A DNA stretch of 64,000 nucleotides. Source: Candidatus Hadersleviella danica. GTDB taxonomy: Bacteria; Chloroflexota; Anaerolineae; Promineifilales; Promineifilaceae. Position 1 is the first letter of the stretch; each line of letters starts with the position of its first letter. The notes beneath the pieces were generated by a model. It searched no databases, was not told the DNA's origin, and worked only from the letters and a program-made list of their open reading frames with translations. The DNA is taken from contig JADJSZ010000020.1 of the NCBI GenBank assembly GCA_016711405.1, positions 1 to 64,000 on the forward strand, given 5' to 3'. Both the position numbers and the translations under genes were made by a program. This document shows, piece after piece, positions 17,252 through 26,417 of the stretch.

Positions 17252-19027
17252 ATGAGCAAGCGTGAAATTTGGGAGTTAGACAGCATTTTCCCCGGCGGAA
17301 GCGCCTCCACCGAATTGCAGAGCTTTTTACAAGCCATCGAGGCCGATTTGGCCACGGCCGTCTCTCTCCCCCTCCCCCCCCCCCTTTCGGCCGCCAGCCA
17401 CAGCGAATGGACGGCCGCCATTCAACGCCTCTACGATATAAGCTCCCGCCAGCAAGAGGCAGGGGCGTTTGTTGGTTGCTTGGCCTCCCAGAGCGTCAAA
17501 GACACGGCCGCTCTGCAACTGATGGGGCGACTCGACCCATCCCGCGCCACATTGGGCGTGTTGTGGACCAAACTGGGGGCACATATGGCCGCCCAAGCGG
17601 ACGACGAGTGGCAAGCGTTGCTGGCCACGGCCGCCTTGGCCCCCGTCCAGTTCCACCTCAACGAACAACGCGACGAAGCCCGCCAACAAATGGCTCCCGA
17701 AATGGAAGCGTTGGCTGGTGAGTTGGCCACCAATGGCTACCACGCATGGGGGCGTTTTTACACCATTTTTTCGGGCAACAAAGAGGTGGATTTCGAGGGG
17801 CAAAAGCTCTCGCTGGGTCAATTGCAAAGCAAATTTATGGATGACCCCGACCGCGCCACCCGCGAACGCGCCTTCAACCAATTTGAAGAGGCGTGGGGGG
17901 AATTGGCGCAAACGGCCGCGCTGGCTCTGAACTACCAAGCGGGCTTTCGGCTCACCCTCTACAAATACCGGGGCTGGGAATCGTTCCTGCAAGAGCCATT
18001 GCAAAACAATCGGCTCACGGCCGAAACGCTGGACACGATGTGGAATGTGATAGACCAACACGCCCACAAACTAACCGACTACTTCGCCGCCAAAGCCAAG
18101 CTGTTTGGCACCGACCAACTCAGTTGGTTCGATGTGCCCGCACCTGTGGCGGGTGATGGGGTGGCGCGGCAGTTTACCTATGAAGAAGCGGCCGAATTCG
18201 TCGTCGAAAACATTGCCAAAATGAACCCCGAAATTGCTGATTTTTGCCAATTGGCGGTGGATAAGCGCTGGGTAGAGGCGGAAAACAGGGTGGGCAAACG
18301 AGCGGGCGCATTTTGCACCAGCTTGCCGCTCAGCCAACAGCCGCGCATTTTTATGACCTACAACGGCAGTTTCAACGGCATGTTGACCCTCGCCCACGAG
18401 TTGGGGCATGGGTACCATGGCTGGGTGATGAACGATTTGCCCATTGGGGCGCGGCGCTACACGATGAGCATTGCCGAGACGGCCAGCACCTTGAATGAGT
18501 TGGTGGTGAAGGATGCGGCCATTCGGGCGGCCGTTTCCAACGGCGAAAAACTGAGCATCTTGGGAACCAAACTGAACGATGCCGCTTCTTTTATGATGAA
18601 CATTCGCGCCCGCTTTGAGTTTGAGAAGAGCTTCTTCACCGCCCGCGCCCAGCGGCAACTCTCGGCCGATGAGCTTTCGGAGATGATGCTGGCCGCTCAA
18701 AAACTGACCTACAAGGACAGTTTGGCGCGTTATGAGCCGCTGTTTTGGGCCTCCAAGTTGCACTTCTACAGCACCTACTCGCCGTTCTACAACTTCCCCT
18801 ACACCTTTGGCTATCTGTTCAGCAATGGGGTGTATGCCCATGCCACGGCCGAAGGCGCGGATTTTGTCGGCCGTTACCGCGCCCTGCTCCGCGACACGGG
18901 TTCGCTGACGACAGAGCAACTCGCCCACAAGCATTTGGGGGTGGATTTGACGAAACCCGAGTTCTGGGAGACGGCCGTCGGCCGTGTGCTGGCCGATGTG
19001 GATGAGTTTGTGGCACTGGCGGGGTAG
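17252..19027 (+). CDS. pepF: Oligoendopeptidase F, M3 family metallopeptidase
   Basis: 591 residues. ATG 17252 is chosen because AGGAG (17241-17245) lies 6 nt upstream; the frame is open a few codons earlier without benefit. The zinc site is LAHELGHGYHGW (HExxH) near residue 381, with the downstream Glu in SIAETASTLNE, as in M3 peptidases. The C-terminal helical block FGYLFSNGVYAHATAEG is also typical. Such enzymes are cytoplasmic and cut peptides of roughly 6-20 residues in peptide recycling. The length agrees with the PepF group. A terminator follows at 19117-19144, so the gene is monocistronic. Confidence 0.93.
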   Translation: MSKREIWELDSIFPGGSASTELQSFLQAIEADLATAVSLPLPPPLSAASHSEWTAAIQRLYDISSRQQEAGAFVGCLASQSVKDTAALQLMGRLDPSRATLGVLWTKLGAHMAAQADDEWQALLATAALAPVQFHLNEQRDEARQQMAPEMEALAGELATNGYHAWGRFYTIFSGNKEVDFEGQKLSLGQLQSKFMDDPDRATRERAFNQFEEAWGELAQTAALALNYQAGFRLTLYKYRGWESFLQEPLQNNRLTAETLDTMWNVIDQHAHKLTDYFAAKAKLFGTDQLSWFDVPAPVAGDGVARQFTYEEAAEFVVENIAKMNPEIADFCQLAVDKRWVEAENRVGKRAGAFCTSLPLSQQPRIFMTYNGSFNGMLTLAHELGHGYHGWVMNDLPIGARRYTMSIAETASTLNELVVKDAAIRAAVSNGEKLSILGTKLNDAASFMMNIRARFEFEKSFFTARAQRQLSADELSEMMLAAQKLTYKDSLARYEPLFWASKLHFYSTYSPFYNFPYTFGYLFSNGVYAHATAEGADFVGRYRALLRDTGSLTTEQLAHKHLGVDLTKPEFWETAVGRVLADVDEFVALAG

Positions 19028-19107
19028 ATAGAGTGTAGAGATAGAGATAGAGGAATACCGAGTTAGCCAAATAATCGAGTTTGCTATCTCTATCTCCAAC
19101 TTCTATC
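19026..19107. repeat. Spacer hairpin array, TAGAGATAGAGA units
   Basis: GTAGAGATAGAGATAGAGG is answered by CTATCTCTATCTCC after about 35 bp. The same unit recurs at 4159, 26418 and 32184. Confidence 0.85.
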
Positions 19108-19116
19108 GAAGTAAAA

Positions 19117-19144
19117 GGCGTAGCGCAATCCGCTACGCCTTTTT
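19117..19144 (+). terminator. Rho-independent terminator after pepF
   Basis: Stem GGCGTAGCG/CGCTACGCC with a 5-nt loop, followed by T5. Confidence 0.88.
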
Positions 19145-19239
19145 GCTTTGCCTTGGTATATTTTGATTGGGTGGCTGGTTTGCTCACCCAAAATAAATTG
19201 ACAGTTGTATTACATTGTAATACGCTACGGAAGTAAACA

Positions 19240-19713
19240 ATGACCAACCCCAAATTAATAATCACCCATCTCATTTGGGATGATTGGAATGTTGCTCATA
19301 TTGCTCGGCATGATGTCCTGCCAGAACAAGTTGAGGAATCAATCAGTGATGAACACGCAGTTTTCTTGCAGCCCAAACAAAACCGCCTCATGGTTTTAGG
19401 GCGTTCAGGAAGTCGTTTAATCGCAACGATTCTCAATGCCCAAGAAACAAGCGGGGTTTATTACGTCATTACCGCACGAGATATGGCCAAAAAAGAACGG
19501 AATTTGTACGAACACAACAGGAGACCAAAGATGGTTAAGCCAACAATCCCCGCCTTTCAATCTATCCAAGAAGAAGCTGAATTTTGGGATAGCCATGATT
19601 TAACTGATTATTTAGATGAGCTTGAAATTATCCAAGCCGAATATCAGCCACAACGAGGTGAAACCAAAACAGTGATGACCATTCGTGTGGCCCTCTCTCA
19701 AACAACAAATTGA
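19240..19713 (+). CDS. BrnT-family toxin read through into its antitoxin
   Basis: Residues 1-93 match BrnT RelE-fold RNases: an N-terminal block with WDDWNVAHIARHDVLPEQVEE, the central strand RLMVLGRSGSRLIATIL and the C-terminal YYVITARDMAKKERNLYEH, the usual ISARxAxxxERRxYE signature. The frame then continues without a stop into MVKPTIPAFQSIQEEAEFWD. That is the start of an antitoxin that has its own AGGAG (19519-19523) and ATG (19531). In other BrnT loci a stop separates the two genes. A lost stop through a base error, or a genuine in-frame fusion, could explain it. The locus is more AT-rich than its neighbours, which suggests recent transfer. Confidence 0.7.
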   Translation: MTNPKLIITHLIWDDWNVAHIARHDVLPEQVEESISDEHAVFLQPKQNRLMVLGRSGSRLIATILNAQETSGVYYVITARDMAKKERNLYEHNRRPKMVKPTIPAFQSIQEEAEFWDSHDLTDYLDELEIIQAEYQPQRGETKTVMTIRVALSQTTN

Positions 19714-19864
19714 AGCAATCGCCCGCAGTTATGACATTCCCGCTTCTTCCCTCGTAAGAATGTGGATTGTCGAAAAAATACGATTGTTAATATGGCGGAA
19801 AGATAAGTTTCCAGTGCGTCTCTGCACAGCTTTTACTCCTTCCCATCCCGAGGCAAGCCGTTAG
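19531..19864 (+). CDS. BrnA/CopG-type antitoxin partner, one frameshift
   Basis: ATG 19531 is preceded by AGGAG at the right distance. The N-terminal half (EEAEFWDSHDLTDYLDELE) matches the conserved acidic FWDxHDxTDYLDE motif of antitoxins paired with BrnT-like toxins. The frame breaks around 19693-19705 (MTIRVALSQTTN, stop). In an adjacent frame the expected DNA-binding part continues: QQIEAIARSYDIPASSLVRM, then WIVEKIRLL, to TAG at 19862-19864. The restored protein is about 110 residues and would neutralise the toxin and autoregulate the operon as a ribbon-helix-helix protein. If the frameshift were real, the toxin would lack a functional antitoxin, which a viable cell is unlikely to carry, so a base error is likely. 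Confidence 0.6.
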
Positions 19865-19881
19865 CCATTCGCAAACAAGCT

Positions 19882-22686
19882 ATGAGTACACCCATCATCA
19901 ACCCCGAACGATTGAGCGAAGACATTAACTTGCTGGGCAATTTGCTGGGCAAGGTGATCCGGCGGCAAGCAGGGGTGGAAATCTTCCGCAAAGAGGAAGA
20001 TTTCCGCTCGCTGGCCAAGGTACGGCGCACCGAGGAGGACAAGGAGGTGGTGGGGGAAACCACGGCCGCTATCACCCACCTCGTCAGCCAATTTAGCCTC
20101 GATGAACTCGAGGCGGTCGCCCGCGCCTTCACCAACTACTTCCAACTCATCAACATCGCCGAAGACCAGCACCGCATCCGCGTGCTACGCCAGCGCACCC
20201 GCGAGGAATACCCCAACCCCGCCCGCGAATCCATCCGCGCCGCCATTGCCACGTTGTGGCGCACGGGGGTAGACGAAGAAGAAATGCGCCAAATCGTGGC
20301 CAACTTGCACATCGAACCCGTCTTTACCGCCCACCCCACCGAGGCCAAACGACGGACGATTCTCTCCAAACTGGCCCGGCTGACCACCGCCCTGCAAGAT
20401 TTGGATCGCCGCCAGTTGTTGCCCGACGAAGAGCGGCTCCTAAAAGAGCAGATGTTGGCCGAAATTATGAGTTTGTGGCTGACCAATCAGAGCCGCACCC
20501 AAAAACCGCGTGTCGAAGATGAGGTGAAGACGGGTTTGTGGCATTTTGAGACGACCATTTGGGACATTGTGCCCCAAATTTACCGCACCATGCAGGAGGC
20601 GTTGGCCGAGTATTACCCCCGCATGGAGATGCCCGCTCGCTTCCTCACCTTTGGCTCGTGGATTGGCGGCGACCGCGACGGCAACCCGAATGTCACGGCC
20701 GATGTCACGGCCGAAACCATCCGGCTCCACCGTGGCCTCGCCATTACCATGCACCGCCGCACCGCCCGCTTGCTCGATAGGTCGCTCAGCCTCTCCACCC
20801 GCCTCAGCACCATCAGCCCCGCTTTGGCGGCGGAATTAGAACGCGAAGACCGCGAGGGGTTATCTCCCCACGCCCATTTCCTCAAGAGGCAATACCCCGA
20901 GGAGCCATACCGCCTGCGGGCGGCCATTCTGCGGACTGATTTAGACGATGCCAACGTAGACCCTGTTAAATCCCGTTTGCGTGGGGAAGAGACACGGCCG
21001 CTGGCCCGCGTTCGCTCGGGCGACGATGTGCGCCAACCGTTGCATCTGCTGGCCGATAGCTTGCGCCACGGCAAAGCGGATGTGATTGCCCAAACCGAAG
21101 TGCAACAAGTGCTGACCCAAGCCGAGGTGTTTGGCTTGCATGTGGCGCGGCTGGACATGCGCCAATACAGCGATTACCACGACGAGGCGTTGCACACCAT
21201 GTTCCGCGCCCTCGGCTTGTGCGACGATTATTTGGGGCTGGACACGGCCGCCCGCACCGCCCTGCTCACGGATTTACTCGCCCAACCCGTGCCCGATTTA
21301 CGGCCGCTCAAGGGGCTATCCAGCCAATCGGATGAGTTGATGCGGCTGTTTACGGTGATTGGCAATGCTGTAAAGATTTACGGCCGTGAAGTTATCGGCC
21401 CCTACATCATCAGCATGACCACCGATGTGGACGACATGTTGGCCGTCTTGTTGCTGGGCTATTGGCACGGTCTGTGCCTGAACGACGAGAGCGAGACGGC
21501 CGCGCTGGCCATCTCCCCCCTGTTCGAGACCCGCGACGATTTGGTTCACGCCGAGCGCGTGATGACCGACTTGTTTGCCCATCCCGCCTACGGCCGCCAC
21601 CTTGCCCAACAGGGCAACGAACAAAATGTGATGATTGGCTACTCGGACAGCAACAAGGACGCGGGCTACCTGACGGCGCAGTGGGAGCTATACGAGGCGC
21701 AGGAGCGGCTGGCGGATTGTTGCCGCCGCCACGGGGTGCGGCTGACGCTGTTCCACGGCCGTGGTGGAACCATCGCCCGTGGGGGTGGCCCCGCCAACAA
21801 GGCGATTTTGGCGCAACCGCCGGGCACGGTGGAGGGGCGCATTCGCATTACGGTGCAGGGGGAGGTGATTAACGCCCGCTTTGGCACGGCCGACATCGGC
21901 CGTCGCCACCTCGAGCAACTGACCCACGCCGTGCTGATTGCCAGCTCGCCCAGCCACAAGCGCAAGGCTACCCCTAAACCCGAATGGCGGGGGGCGATGG
22001 CCGAACTCTCCAACATTTCTTACCACGCCTACCGCCAATTTATTTATGAAACGCCCAATGTGTTGCACTATTGGCAAGAGGCGACCCCGCTGAATGAGTT
22101 GAGCGGCATGAAAATCGGCTCGCGCCCTGCACGGCGGCAATCGGCCGATGTGTTGGCAGGCTTACGCGCCATCCCGTGGGGCTTTAGCTGGATGCAGAGC
22201 CGCCATGTTCTGCCGGGCTGGTATGGGGTGGGCATCGCTTTGGATGCGTTTGGCACGAGCGAGGAGCGCATTAAGCTGTTGCAGGAGATGTACGCCGAGT
22301 GGCCCTTTTTCCGCACGGTGATAGACAACACGCAAGTCTCGCTGGGCAAGGCGGATATGGGCATTGCCCGCCAATATGCGGAGTTGGTGGGGGATGAGGC
22401 GGTGCGGGAGGAGGTGTATGGAGCGATTTTAGCCGCCTTCCGCCAAACCGAAGATTGGGTGATTCGGGTGACGGGACAGAAGCAGGTGTTGGACAATGAC
22501 AAGACGCTCCAACGCTCGATTCGCTTGCGCAACCCGTATGTGGATCCGCTGAACTTCATGCAGATTCGGCTGTTGCGGGATTTGCGGGCGTTGGCGGATA
22601 AAGAGGGGCCAGAAGCAGAAGCGCTCCAACAGGCGCTTTTCCTGACGATTAACGGGATTGCAGCGGGGTTGAAGAACACGGGCTAA
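19882..22686 (+). CDS. ppc: Phosphoenolpyruvate carboxylase
   Basis: 934 residues, full length for bacterial PEPC. ATG 19882 begins MSTPIINPERLSEDINLLGN. Catalytic and signature blocks in order: FTAHPTEAKRR with the essential His near residue 150, GSWIGGDRDGNPNVT, GYSDSNKDAGYLTAQW, HGRGGTIARGGGP with the mobile-loop Arg, and the C-terminal TINGIAAGLKNTG. It fixes bicarbonate onto PEP to make oxaloacetate, refilling the TCA cycle. There are no frameshifts over 2.8 kb. It follows the toxin-antitoxin locus by 17 bp and ends at a strong terminator (22691-22727). Confidence 0.97.
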   Translation: MSTPIINPERLSEDINLLGNLLGKVIRRQAGVEIFRKEEDFRSLAKVRRTEEDKEVVGETTAAITHLVSQFSLDELEAVARAFTNYFQLINIAEDQHRIRVLRQRTREEYPNPARESIRAAIATLWRTGVDEEEMRQIVANLHIEPVFTAHPTEAKRRTILSKLARLTTALQDLDRRQLLPDEERLLKEQMLAEIMSLWLTNQSRTQKPRVEDEVKTGLWHFETTIWDIVPQIYRTMQEALAEYYPRMEMPARFLTFGSWIGGDRDGNPNVTADVTAETIRLHRGLAITMHRRTARLLDRSLSLSTRLSTISPALAAELEREDREGLSPHAHFLKRQYPEEPYRLRAAILRTDLDDANVDPVKSRLRGEETRPLARVRSGDDVRQPLHLLADSLRHGKADVIAQTEVQQVLTQAEVFGLHVARLDMRQYSDYHDEALHTMFRALGLCDDYLGLDTAARTALLTDLLAQPVPDLRPLKGLSSQSDELMRLFTVIGNAVKIYGREVIGPYIISMTTDVDDMLAVLLLGYWHGLCLNDESETAALAISPLFETRDDLVHAERVMTDLFAHPAYGRHLAQQGNEQNVMIGYSDSNKDAGYLTAQWELYEAQERLADCCRRHGVRLTLFHGRGGTIARGGGPANKAILAQPPGTVEGRIRITVQGEVINARFGTADIGRRHLEQLTHAVLIASSPSHKRKATPKPEWRGAMAELSNISYHAYRQFIYETPNVLHYWQEATPLNELSGMKIGSRPARRQSADVLAGLRAIPWGFSWMQSRHVLPGWYGVGIALDAFGTSEERIKLLQEMYAEWPFFRTVIDNTQVSLGKADMGIARQYAELVGDEAVREEVYGAILAAFRQTEDWVIRVTGQKQVLDNDKTLQRSIRLRNPYVDPLNFMQIRLLRDLRALADKEGPEAEALQQALFLTINGIAAGLKNTG

Positions 22687-22690
22687 ATCA

Positions 22691-22727
22691 AAGCCCCAAG
22701 GATTTGCAAAATCCTTGGGGGCTTTTT
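22691..22727 (+). terminator. Rho-independent terminator after ppc
   Basis: Stem AAGCCCCAAGGAT/ATCCTTGGGGGCTT with loop TTGCAAA, followed by T5. Confidence 0.92.
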
Positions 22728-22745
22728 GGCAATCAGCGGACAAAC

Positions 22746-23289
22746 TCAAGCCAACCTGTTCTTCTCTAATTCACGCCCCCATATGCTGAACAAACCGAGT
22801 TTGGTAGCCATTTGTTCGATATGGTGCAAATCTAATTTGCGCTGTTGGATGCGAATAATGGCCCCGATATCTTCAAGATGACGCGTGGATTGACTATCTT
22901 GATAGGCGATGAGTTTGGCAATGATGACAGATTCGGCCGTGACATAGGCCGCCCGACGCATCTCATCAAAAGGCAATTTGATACGTGAGACAATCATCGC
23001 TTTTAATGGGGATTCGTGAGGCACGTAGAGATCTACTTTGATTTGATATGGCTCGTGAATGACATTGCAAAAGCTCACGGCACACTTGATGGCATCGGGT
23101 CTACGAAACGGGATTCTGAAGACGTTTGACGACAGGAATAGGAACCGAATCCCGAGCAAAATGTCGTGTAAAACGTGGCTCGCCATAGACGGCAACAGCC
23201 ACACCACCCCATATGGCATAGGTAGCTCCGACAGCCTCTAACACATCAATGACGGAACCAAAAGCATGTTGTTCATATGGCGTGGACAT
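22746..23289 (-). pseudogene. AbiEii/nucleotidyltransferase-type protein with several frameshifts
   Basis: Starts ATG 23289 with MSTPYEQHAFGSVIDVLEAV, then ATYAIWGGVAVAVYGEPRFTR, the typical entry of nucleotidyltransferase-fold proteins of the AbiEii/AbiGii type. The D-x-D segment expected right after RFTR is scrambled by indels between about 23105 and 23180. Beyond that the sequence is clean: DAIKCAVSFCNVIHEPYQIK, VDLYVPHESPLK and LIAYQDSQSTRHLEDIGAII, which matches the family's third Asp (KVDLYVP) and C-terminal helices. If the catalytic acids are really missing the protein is inactive; base errors are the alternative. It lies just downstream of an HTH gene on the same strand, the usual antitoxin-then-toxin order of this class. 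Confidence 0.55.
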
Positions 23290-23338
23290 AGGATCGCCTA
23301 CCCGGATTGGGCGCGATAGACAATCCATGCGGATTGGT

Positions 23339-23721
23339 CTATTTGGCCAGCCGACCAATTTGGTCTTCGGCCAATAACAAGCGGCGTTGCGCGAAGATAA
23401 ACTGGGCCTTGAGCCATCGCGGCAATTTTCCGGGGAGAGGGCTTCGAATGGAGGGGAGGTGTAGTGGCGGTTGAGGGGTTCGCTCCACTGAGGCAATTGT
23501 TCGACACGGGAAGGGTGTTGCAGGTAATAGCCCACCACGCCTTTACGCCGGGAGTAGGCGATGCGCCAGCCGTTTTGCCGCAAAGTGCGTAGATCACGGG
23601 AAAGGGTGGTGTACGGCCGTTCCCCACACATCGCTTGGACGGCCGTTTCTAGTTCCCCACGGGGGTGGGGACGGCCGTCATTGAGCAACTGGAGCAATGT
23701 GTTTTGTGTTTCAAGGGTCAT
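23339..23721 (-). CDS. Winged-helix protein, probable antitoxin partner of the nucleotidyltransferase, one frameshift
   Basis: ATG 23721 begins MTLETQNTLLQLLNDGRP. Residues 30-70 read as a winged helix (YTTLSRDLRTLRQNGWRIAY, SRRKGVVGYYLQ). A base is missing or extra near 23415-23435. The neighbouring frame restores KLPRWLKAQFIFAQRRLL, then LAEDQIGRLAK, to TAG at 23339-23341. The nucleotidyltransferase gene starts 50 bp later. This order and the HTH fit an autoregulating antitoxin, which is inference from context. Confidence 0.5.
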
Positions 23722-23780
23722 GGCTCCATGATAGGCGAAGGATTGGGTAGGAGCAAGTAGGTGCAGGGCAGTTTGTGGGC

Positions 23781-24493
23781 TTAGCTGTGGCCATAAACGG
23801 GCACGGCCGCACCCTGCACGGCCGAGGCGGCGGGCGAAGCCAAGAACAGAATGACATTAGCCAACTCGGCGGGGGCAACCCATTTGGCAAAATTCGCTTT
23901 GGGCATGGCGGCACGGTTTTGGGGCGTGTCTATCGTGCCCGCAGGATGCAATTCACATTGATGCTGTGCTCCTTGAGTTCATCGGCCAAACTTTCGGTGA
24001 GGCGGATGACGGCCGCTTTGGACACCGTATAAGCGCCCATTTTCGCTTTGCCTTCCAACCCCGCCCGCGCCGCCACGCTGACAATTTTGCCTTCGCCCCG
24101 CGCTATCATCTGCGGCACAAATGCTTTGCTGGTGAGCAAAACGGATTTGGCATTGAGGTTGAGCATAAATTCCCATGTGGCCAGTTCAGTCTCGTGAACG
24201 GCCGTGCCCATGCTGAACCCGCCCGCCACATTGACCAACACATCCACCCGCCCCGCCTCGGCCAGCACGGTGGCGGCCATGTCGGCCACGCTCTTCTCGT
24301 CGGTGAGGTCGGCCGTGGCCAGCCAAATATCGTCTGCCGAGAGCCAATCGGCATATAACTCGGCCAGCCGTTCCCGCGCCCTATCCACCAGTACCAGCCC
24401 CGCCCAGGCCGTGCGGAACGCTTGCGCCACGGCAAAGCCTAAATTTCCCGCCGCTCCCGTTACCAGCACAATTTGGTTGTCAAAGTTGAACAT
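23781..24493 (-). CDS. Short-chain dehydrogenase/reductase, one frameshift near the C-terminus
   Basis: ATG 24493, about 237 residues once restored. Cofactor motif VTGAAGNLGFAVAQAF (TGxxxGxG), NVAGG (NNAG equivalent), an active-site block with AARAGLEGKAKMGAYTVSKA (YxxxK), then VNCILPGTID. At 23938-23943 one C is missing: the frame reads ILRAR-stop, whereas adding it gives ILPGTIDTP followed by RAAMPKANFAKWVAPAELAN and ends YGHS at 23781. The Ser of the catalytic triad is replaced by Ala in SVAARAG, which is unusual. The substrate is unknown. It probably uses NAD(P)H. Confidence 0.75.
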
Positions 24494-24499
24494 GGGTCG

Positions 24500-24551
24500 T
24501 CTCCTTAGAGCTAGTCAGCGTGTCAGCCAGTCAGCATTTCAGCACCCAGCC
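24500..24551. repeat. Short spacer array of TCAGC units
   Basis: Units GTCAGC, GTCAGCC, GTCAGC and TTTCAGC occur in one orientation just upstream of the SDR gene. Confidence 0.6.
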
Positions 24552-24626
24552 CCGAATCTCTCAAGTTTAGAAGTACATCCAGTATAACGGATAAGTTTGA
24601 TTTGATTTGAGACTTGGTGAGGAGGA

Positions 24627-24705
24627 GTTTTTAGACTCGAATTTCACGAATGAGATTCGAGGCAATTCGTGTCCAATTTTTTGTCTCTTGCAATTGAGCT
24701 GAAAC
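24627..24705. repeat. Dispersed palindromic element, AGACACGAATTTCACGAA family, copy 2
   Basis: GTTTTTAGACTCGAATTTCA, then CGAATGAGATTCGAGGCAAT and TCGTGTCC. It is very close to the copy at 63175-63272, including the GAATGAGATTCGAG core. Confidence 0.85.
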
Positions 24706-24713
24706 GCAACTCA

Positions 24714-25691
24714 TTACAACTTGCGGCGAATGAGTAGGGTTGTGGTCAGTAGGAGGGCGACCAACGTGCCGAGGATGAGTTGGGTGGTACGCCATGGGGT
24801 GCGGTGAGTTGCCGTTGGGGCAGGTTCCTTGGGGGTTATCAGTTCGTCGGCAGGAAGCGGAGCGGGTGTGGGCGCGGTTTGGGTTGGTTCTGGGGTGGCT
24901 GTGGAGGCCGGGGTGGGCATGGGGTCGGCCGCGCGGGCATCCATGCTCGCCGTGGCGGTCGGCCGAGGTGCCAATTCCGCCTGATTGGCCGTCTCTTCGC
25001 CTGCTTCGGGTGCGCCACCCCCCATTCCACCCGAGGGGGCGGCAGGAGGTACGCTGGCCGCTTCAGGAGCCATTTCGGCGGCCATTTCTTCTTCAGCCAT
25101 TTCTTCTTCAGCCATCTCGGTCGCGGCCGATTCGGCCGCTGGTTCAATGGCAAAGGTGGTTATGGCTGAATCTTCCGCCAGCGTATCTTCCCCCTCTTGG
25201 TTTGCAGATGTTTCGGTCAAGCCTTGCGTTGCTTCTAGTTCCATTTCTTGGGCTGGCTCGGCCGCCATATCGGCTTGGGCGATGGGTTGGCTTTCGGCCG
25301 CAGGGGCACTAGCCATCATGTCGGGCTGGCCAGCGCGGGTTCCAAAATCGAGGGCAATCACACCGACGAGGAGAACGGTCATGACGGCCGTGGCCACGCG
25401 CAGGGTGGGGTAGATTTGGGCGGCCATGCTCGGCCGTTTAGCCACATATTTGGCGGGGTCGAGAATGAAATTGCGCGGCGCGGCGCGGCGCGGCAATTGG
25501 CTTAGGGCGTATTTGATGCGTTGTTGGGCTTCAACTTCGGCTCGCAAGGCGGCATCTTGAGCCAATTCTTGCTCCACCCGTTTTTGTTCGGCGGCCGACA
25601 ACGCTCCATCCAGATAGGCCGTCAGCCGCTCTTGGCGTTGCTCATCTTTGCTTTTGAGGAGGTTGCGGAGCCAGTTTAACATGATTGTCAT
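24714..25691 (-). CDS. Membrane anti-sigma factor with a long acidic, Pro/Thr-rich extracytoplasmic region
   Basis: 325 residues; ATG 25691 or 25682. Residues 15-75 form a cytoplasmic anti-sigma-like helical domain (LTAYLDGALSAAEQKRVEQE, LAQDAALRAEVEAQQ), lacking the HxxxCxxC zinc motif. A membrane segment follows near residue 100 (VATAVMTVLLVGVIAL), then ~190 residues of low-complexity acidic/Ala-Pro sequence (EMAEEEMAEEEMAAEMAPEA) and a second membrane segment at the end (LILGTLVALLLTTTLLIRRK). It should hold the ECF sigma factor encoded just upstream and release it on an envelope signal. A hinge of this length with a second C-terminal anchor is unusual for anti-sigma factors. Confidence 0.78.
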   Translation of the reverse strand: MTIMLNWLRNLLKSKDEQRQERLTAYLDGALSAAEQKRVEQELAQDAALRAEVEAQQRIKYALSQLPRRAAPRNFILDPAKYVAKRPSMAAQIYPTLRVATAVMTVLLVGVIALDFGTRAGQPDMMASAPAAESQPIAQADMAAEPAQEMELEATQGLTETSANQEGEDTLAEDSAITTFAIEPAAESAATEMAEEEMAEEEMAAEMAPEAASVPPAAPSGGMGGGAPEAGEETANQAELAPRPTATASMDARAADPMPTPASTATPEPTQTAPTPAPLPADELITPKEPAPTATHRTPWRTTQLILGTLVALLLTTTLLIRRKL

Positions 25692-25774
25692 GGGTTATTT
25701 GTCAGTTGTCATTGGTCATTGGTTGGCGTTGACCGAAGACCTTTGTTCATTGCTCATTGCTCATTGTTTAATCT

Positions 25775-26368
25775 TCACTGCTCTACAGAACGATATTTAT
25801 CTGGTAAAAGTTCCGCGAAGTCGCGCAGGCAATCGCGCAGTTTGGCGCGGGCGCGGCTGAGGCGCGATTTGATGGTGCCAAGGGAGGTGGCGGCAATCTC
25901 GGCCGCCGCGTTGTAATCGTACCCCTCCACATCACACAAGATGGCCACAATGCGCTGGTCGTCGGGCAGGGCATCGAGGCAATGTTGCACGGCCGCGACC
26001 ATCTCCCCCACCTCCTGCTCTTCCTCGGGTTGCGCCCCATCCCCCACCAACCATTTGGAGGATTCGTTCTCCTCGGTCATCTCATCGAGCGAGCTACCGG
26101 GGCGGCGTTTGTTGTATTTGAGCATGTCGTAGCATTTGTTGGTGACAATGCGCAACAGCCATGCCTTAAAATTGGTATCATCGGCAAAGGTGTGGAGCTT
26201 TTCGTAGGCGCTAATAAAAGCGTCTTGGGTGGCATCGGCCGCGCTCACCCCCTCGCCCATAATGCGATAAGCCACGTTGTAGGCCATATCTTGGTACAAC
26301 AAAACCAACTCGTTAAACGCGTTGAGGTTGTGCCGCTTGGCCTGTCGGATTAAATCTGCCTCATCCAT
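25775..26368 (-). CDS. ECF-type RNA polymerase sigma factor
   Basis: 197 residues, ATG 26368. Region 2: FNELVLLYQDMAYNVAYRIM and DATQDAFISAYEKL, FKAWLLRIVTNKCYDMLKYN (promoter -10 contact). Region 4: LPDDQRIVAILCDVEGYDYN, AAAEIAATSLGTIKSRLSRA (-35 helix-turn-helix). This is the SigW/RpoE-like ECF pattern. The next gene on the same strand, 83 bp on, is a membrane anti-sigma factor, so the pair is an envelope-signal module. The target regulon is not predictable from the window. Confidence 0.93.
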   Translation of the reverse strand: MDEADLIRQAKRHNLNAFNELVLLYQDMAYNVAYRIMGEGVSAADATQDAFISAYEKLHTFADDTNFKAWLLRIVTNKCYDMLKYNKRRPGSSLDEMTEENESSKWLVGDGAQPEEEQEVGEMVAAVQHCLDALPDDQRIVAILCDVEGYDYNAAAEIAATSLGTIKSRLSRARAKLRDCLRDFAELLPDKYRSVEQ

Positions 26369-26417
26369 AAGGGGGAATTTTAGGGGGAAATGGGCAATGT
26401 GAAAAGTAAAAGGTGTT

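Noticed and set aside
19882..22686. Long antisense frames within ppc and other GC-rich genes
   Set aside because: They are shadows caused by high third-position GC. They lack ribosome sites and recognisable domains.
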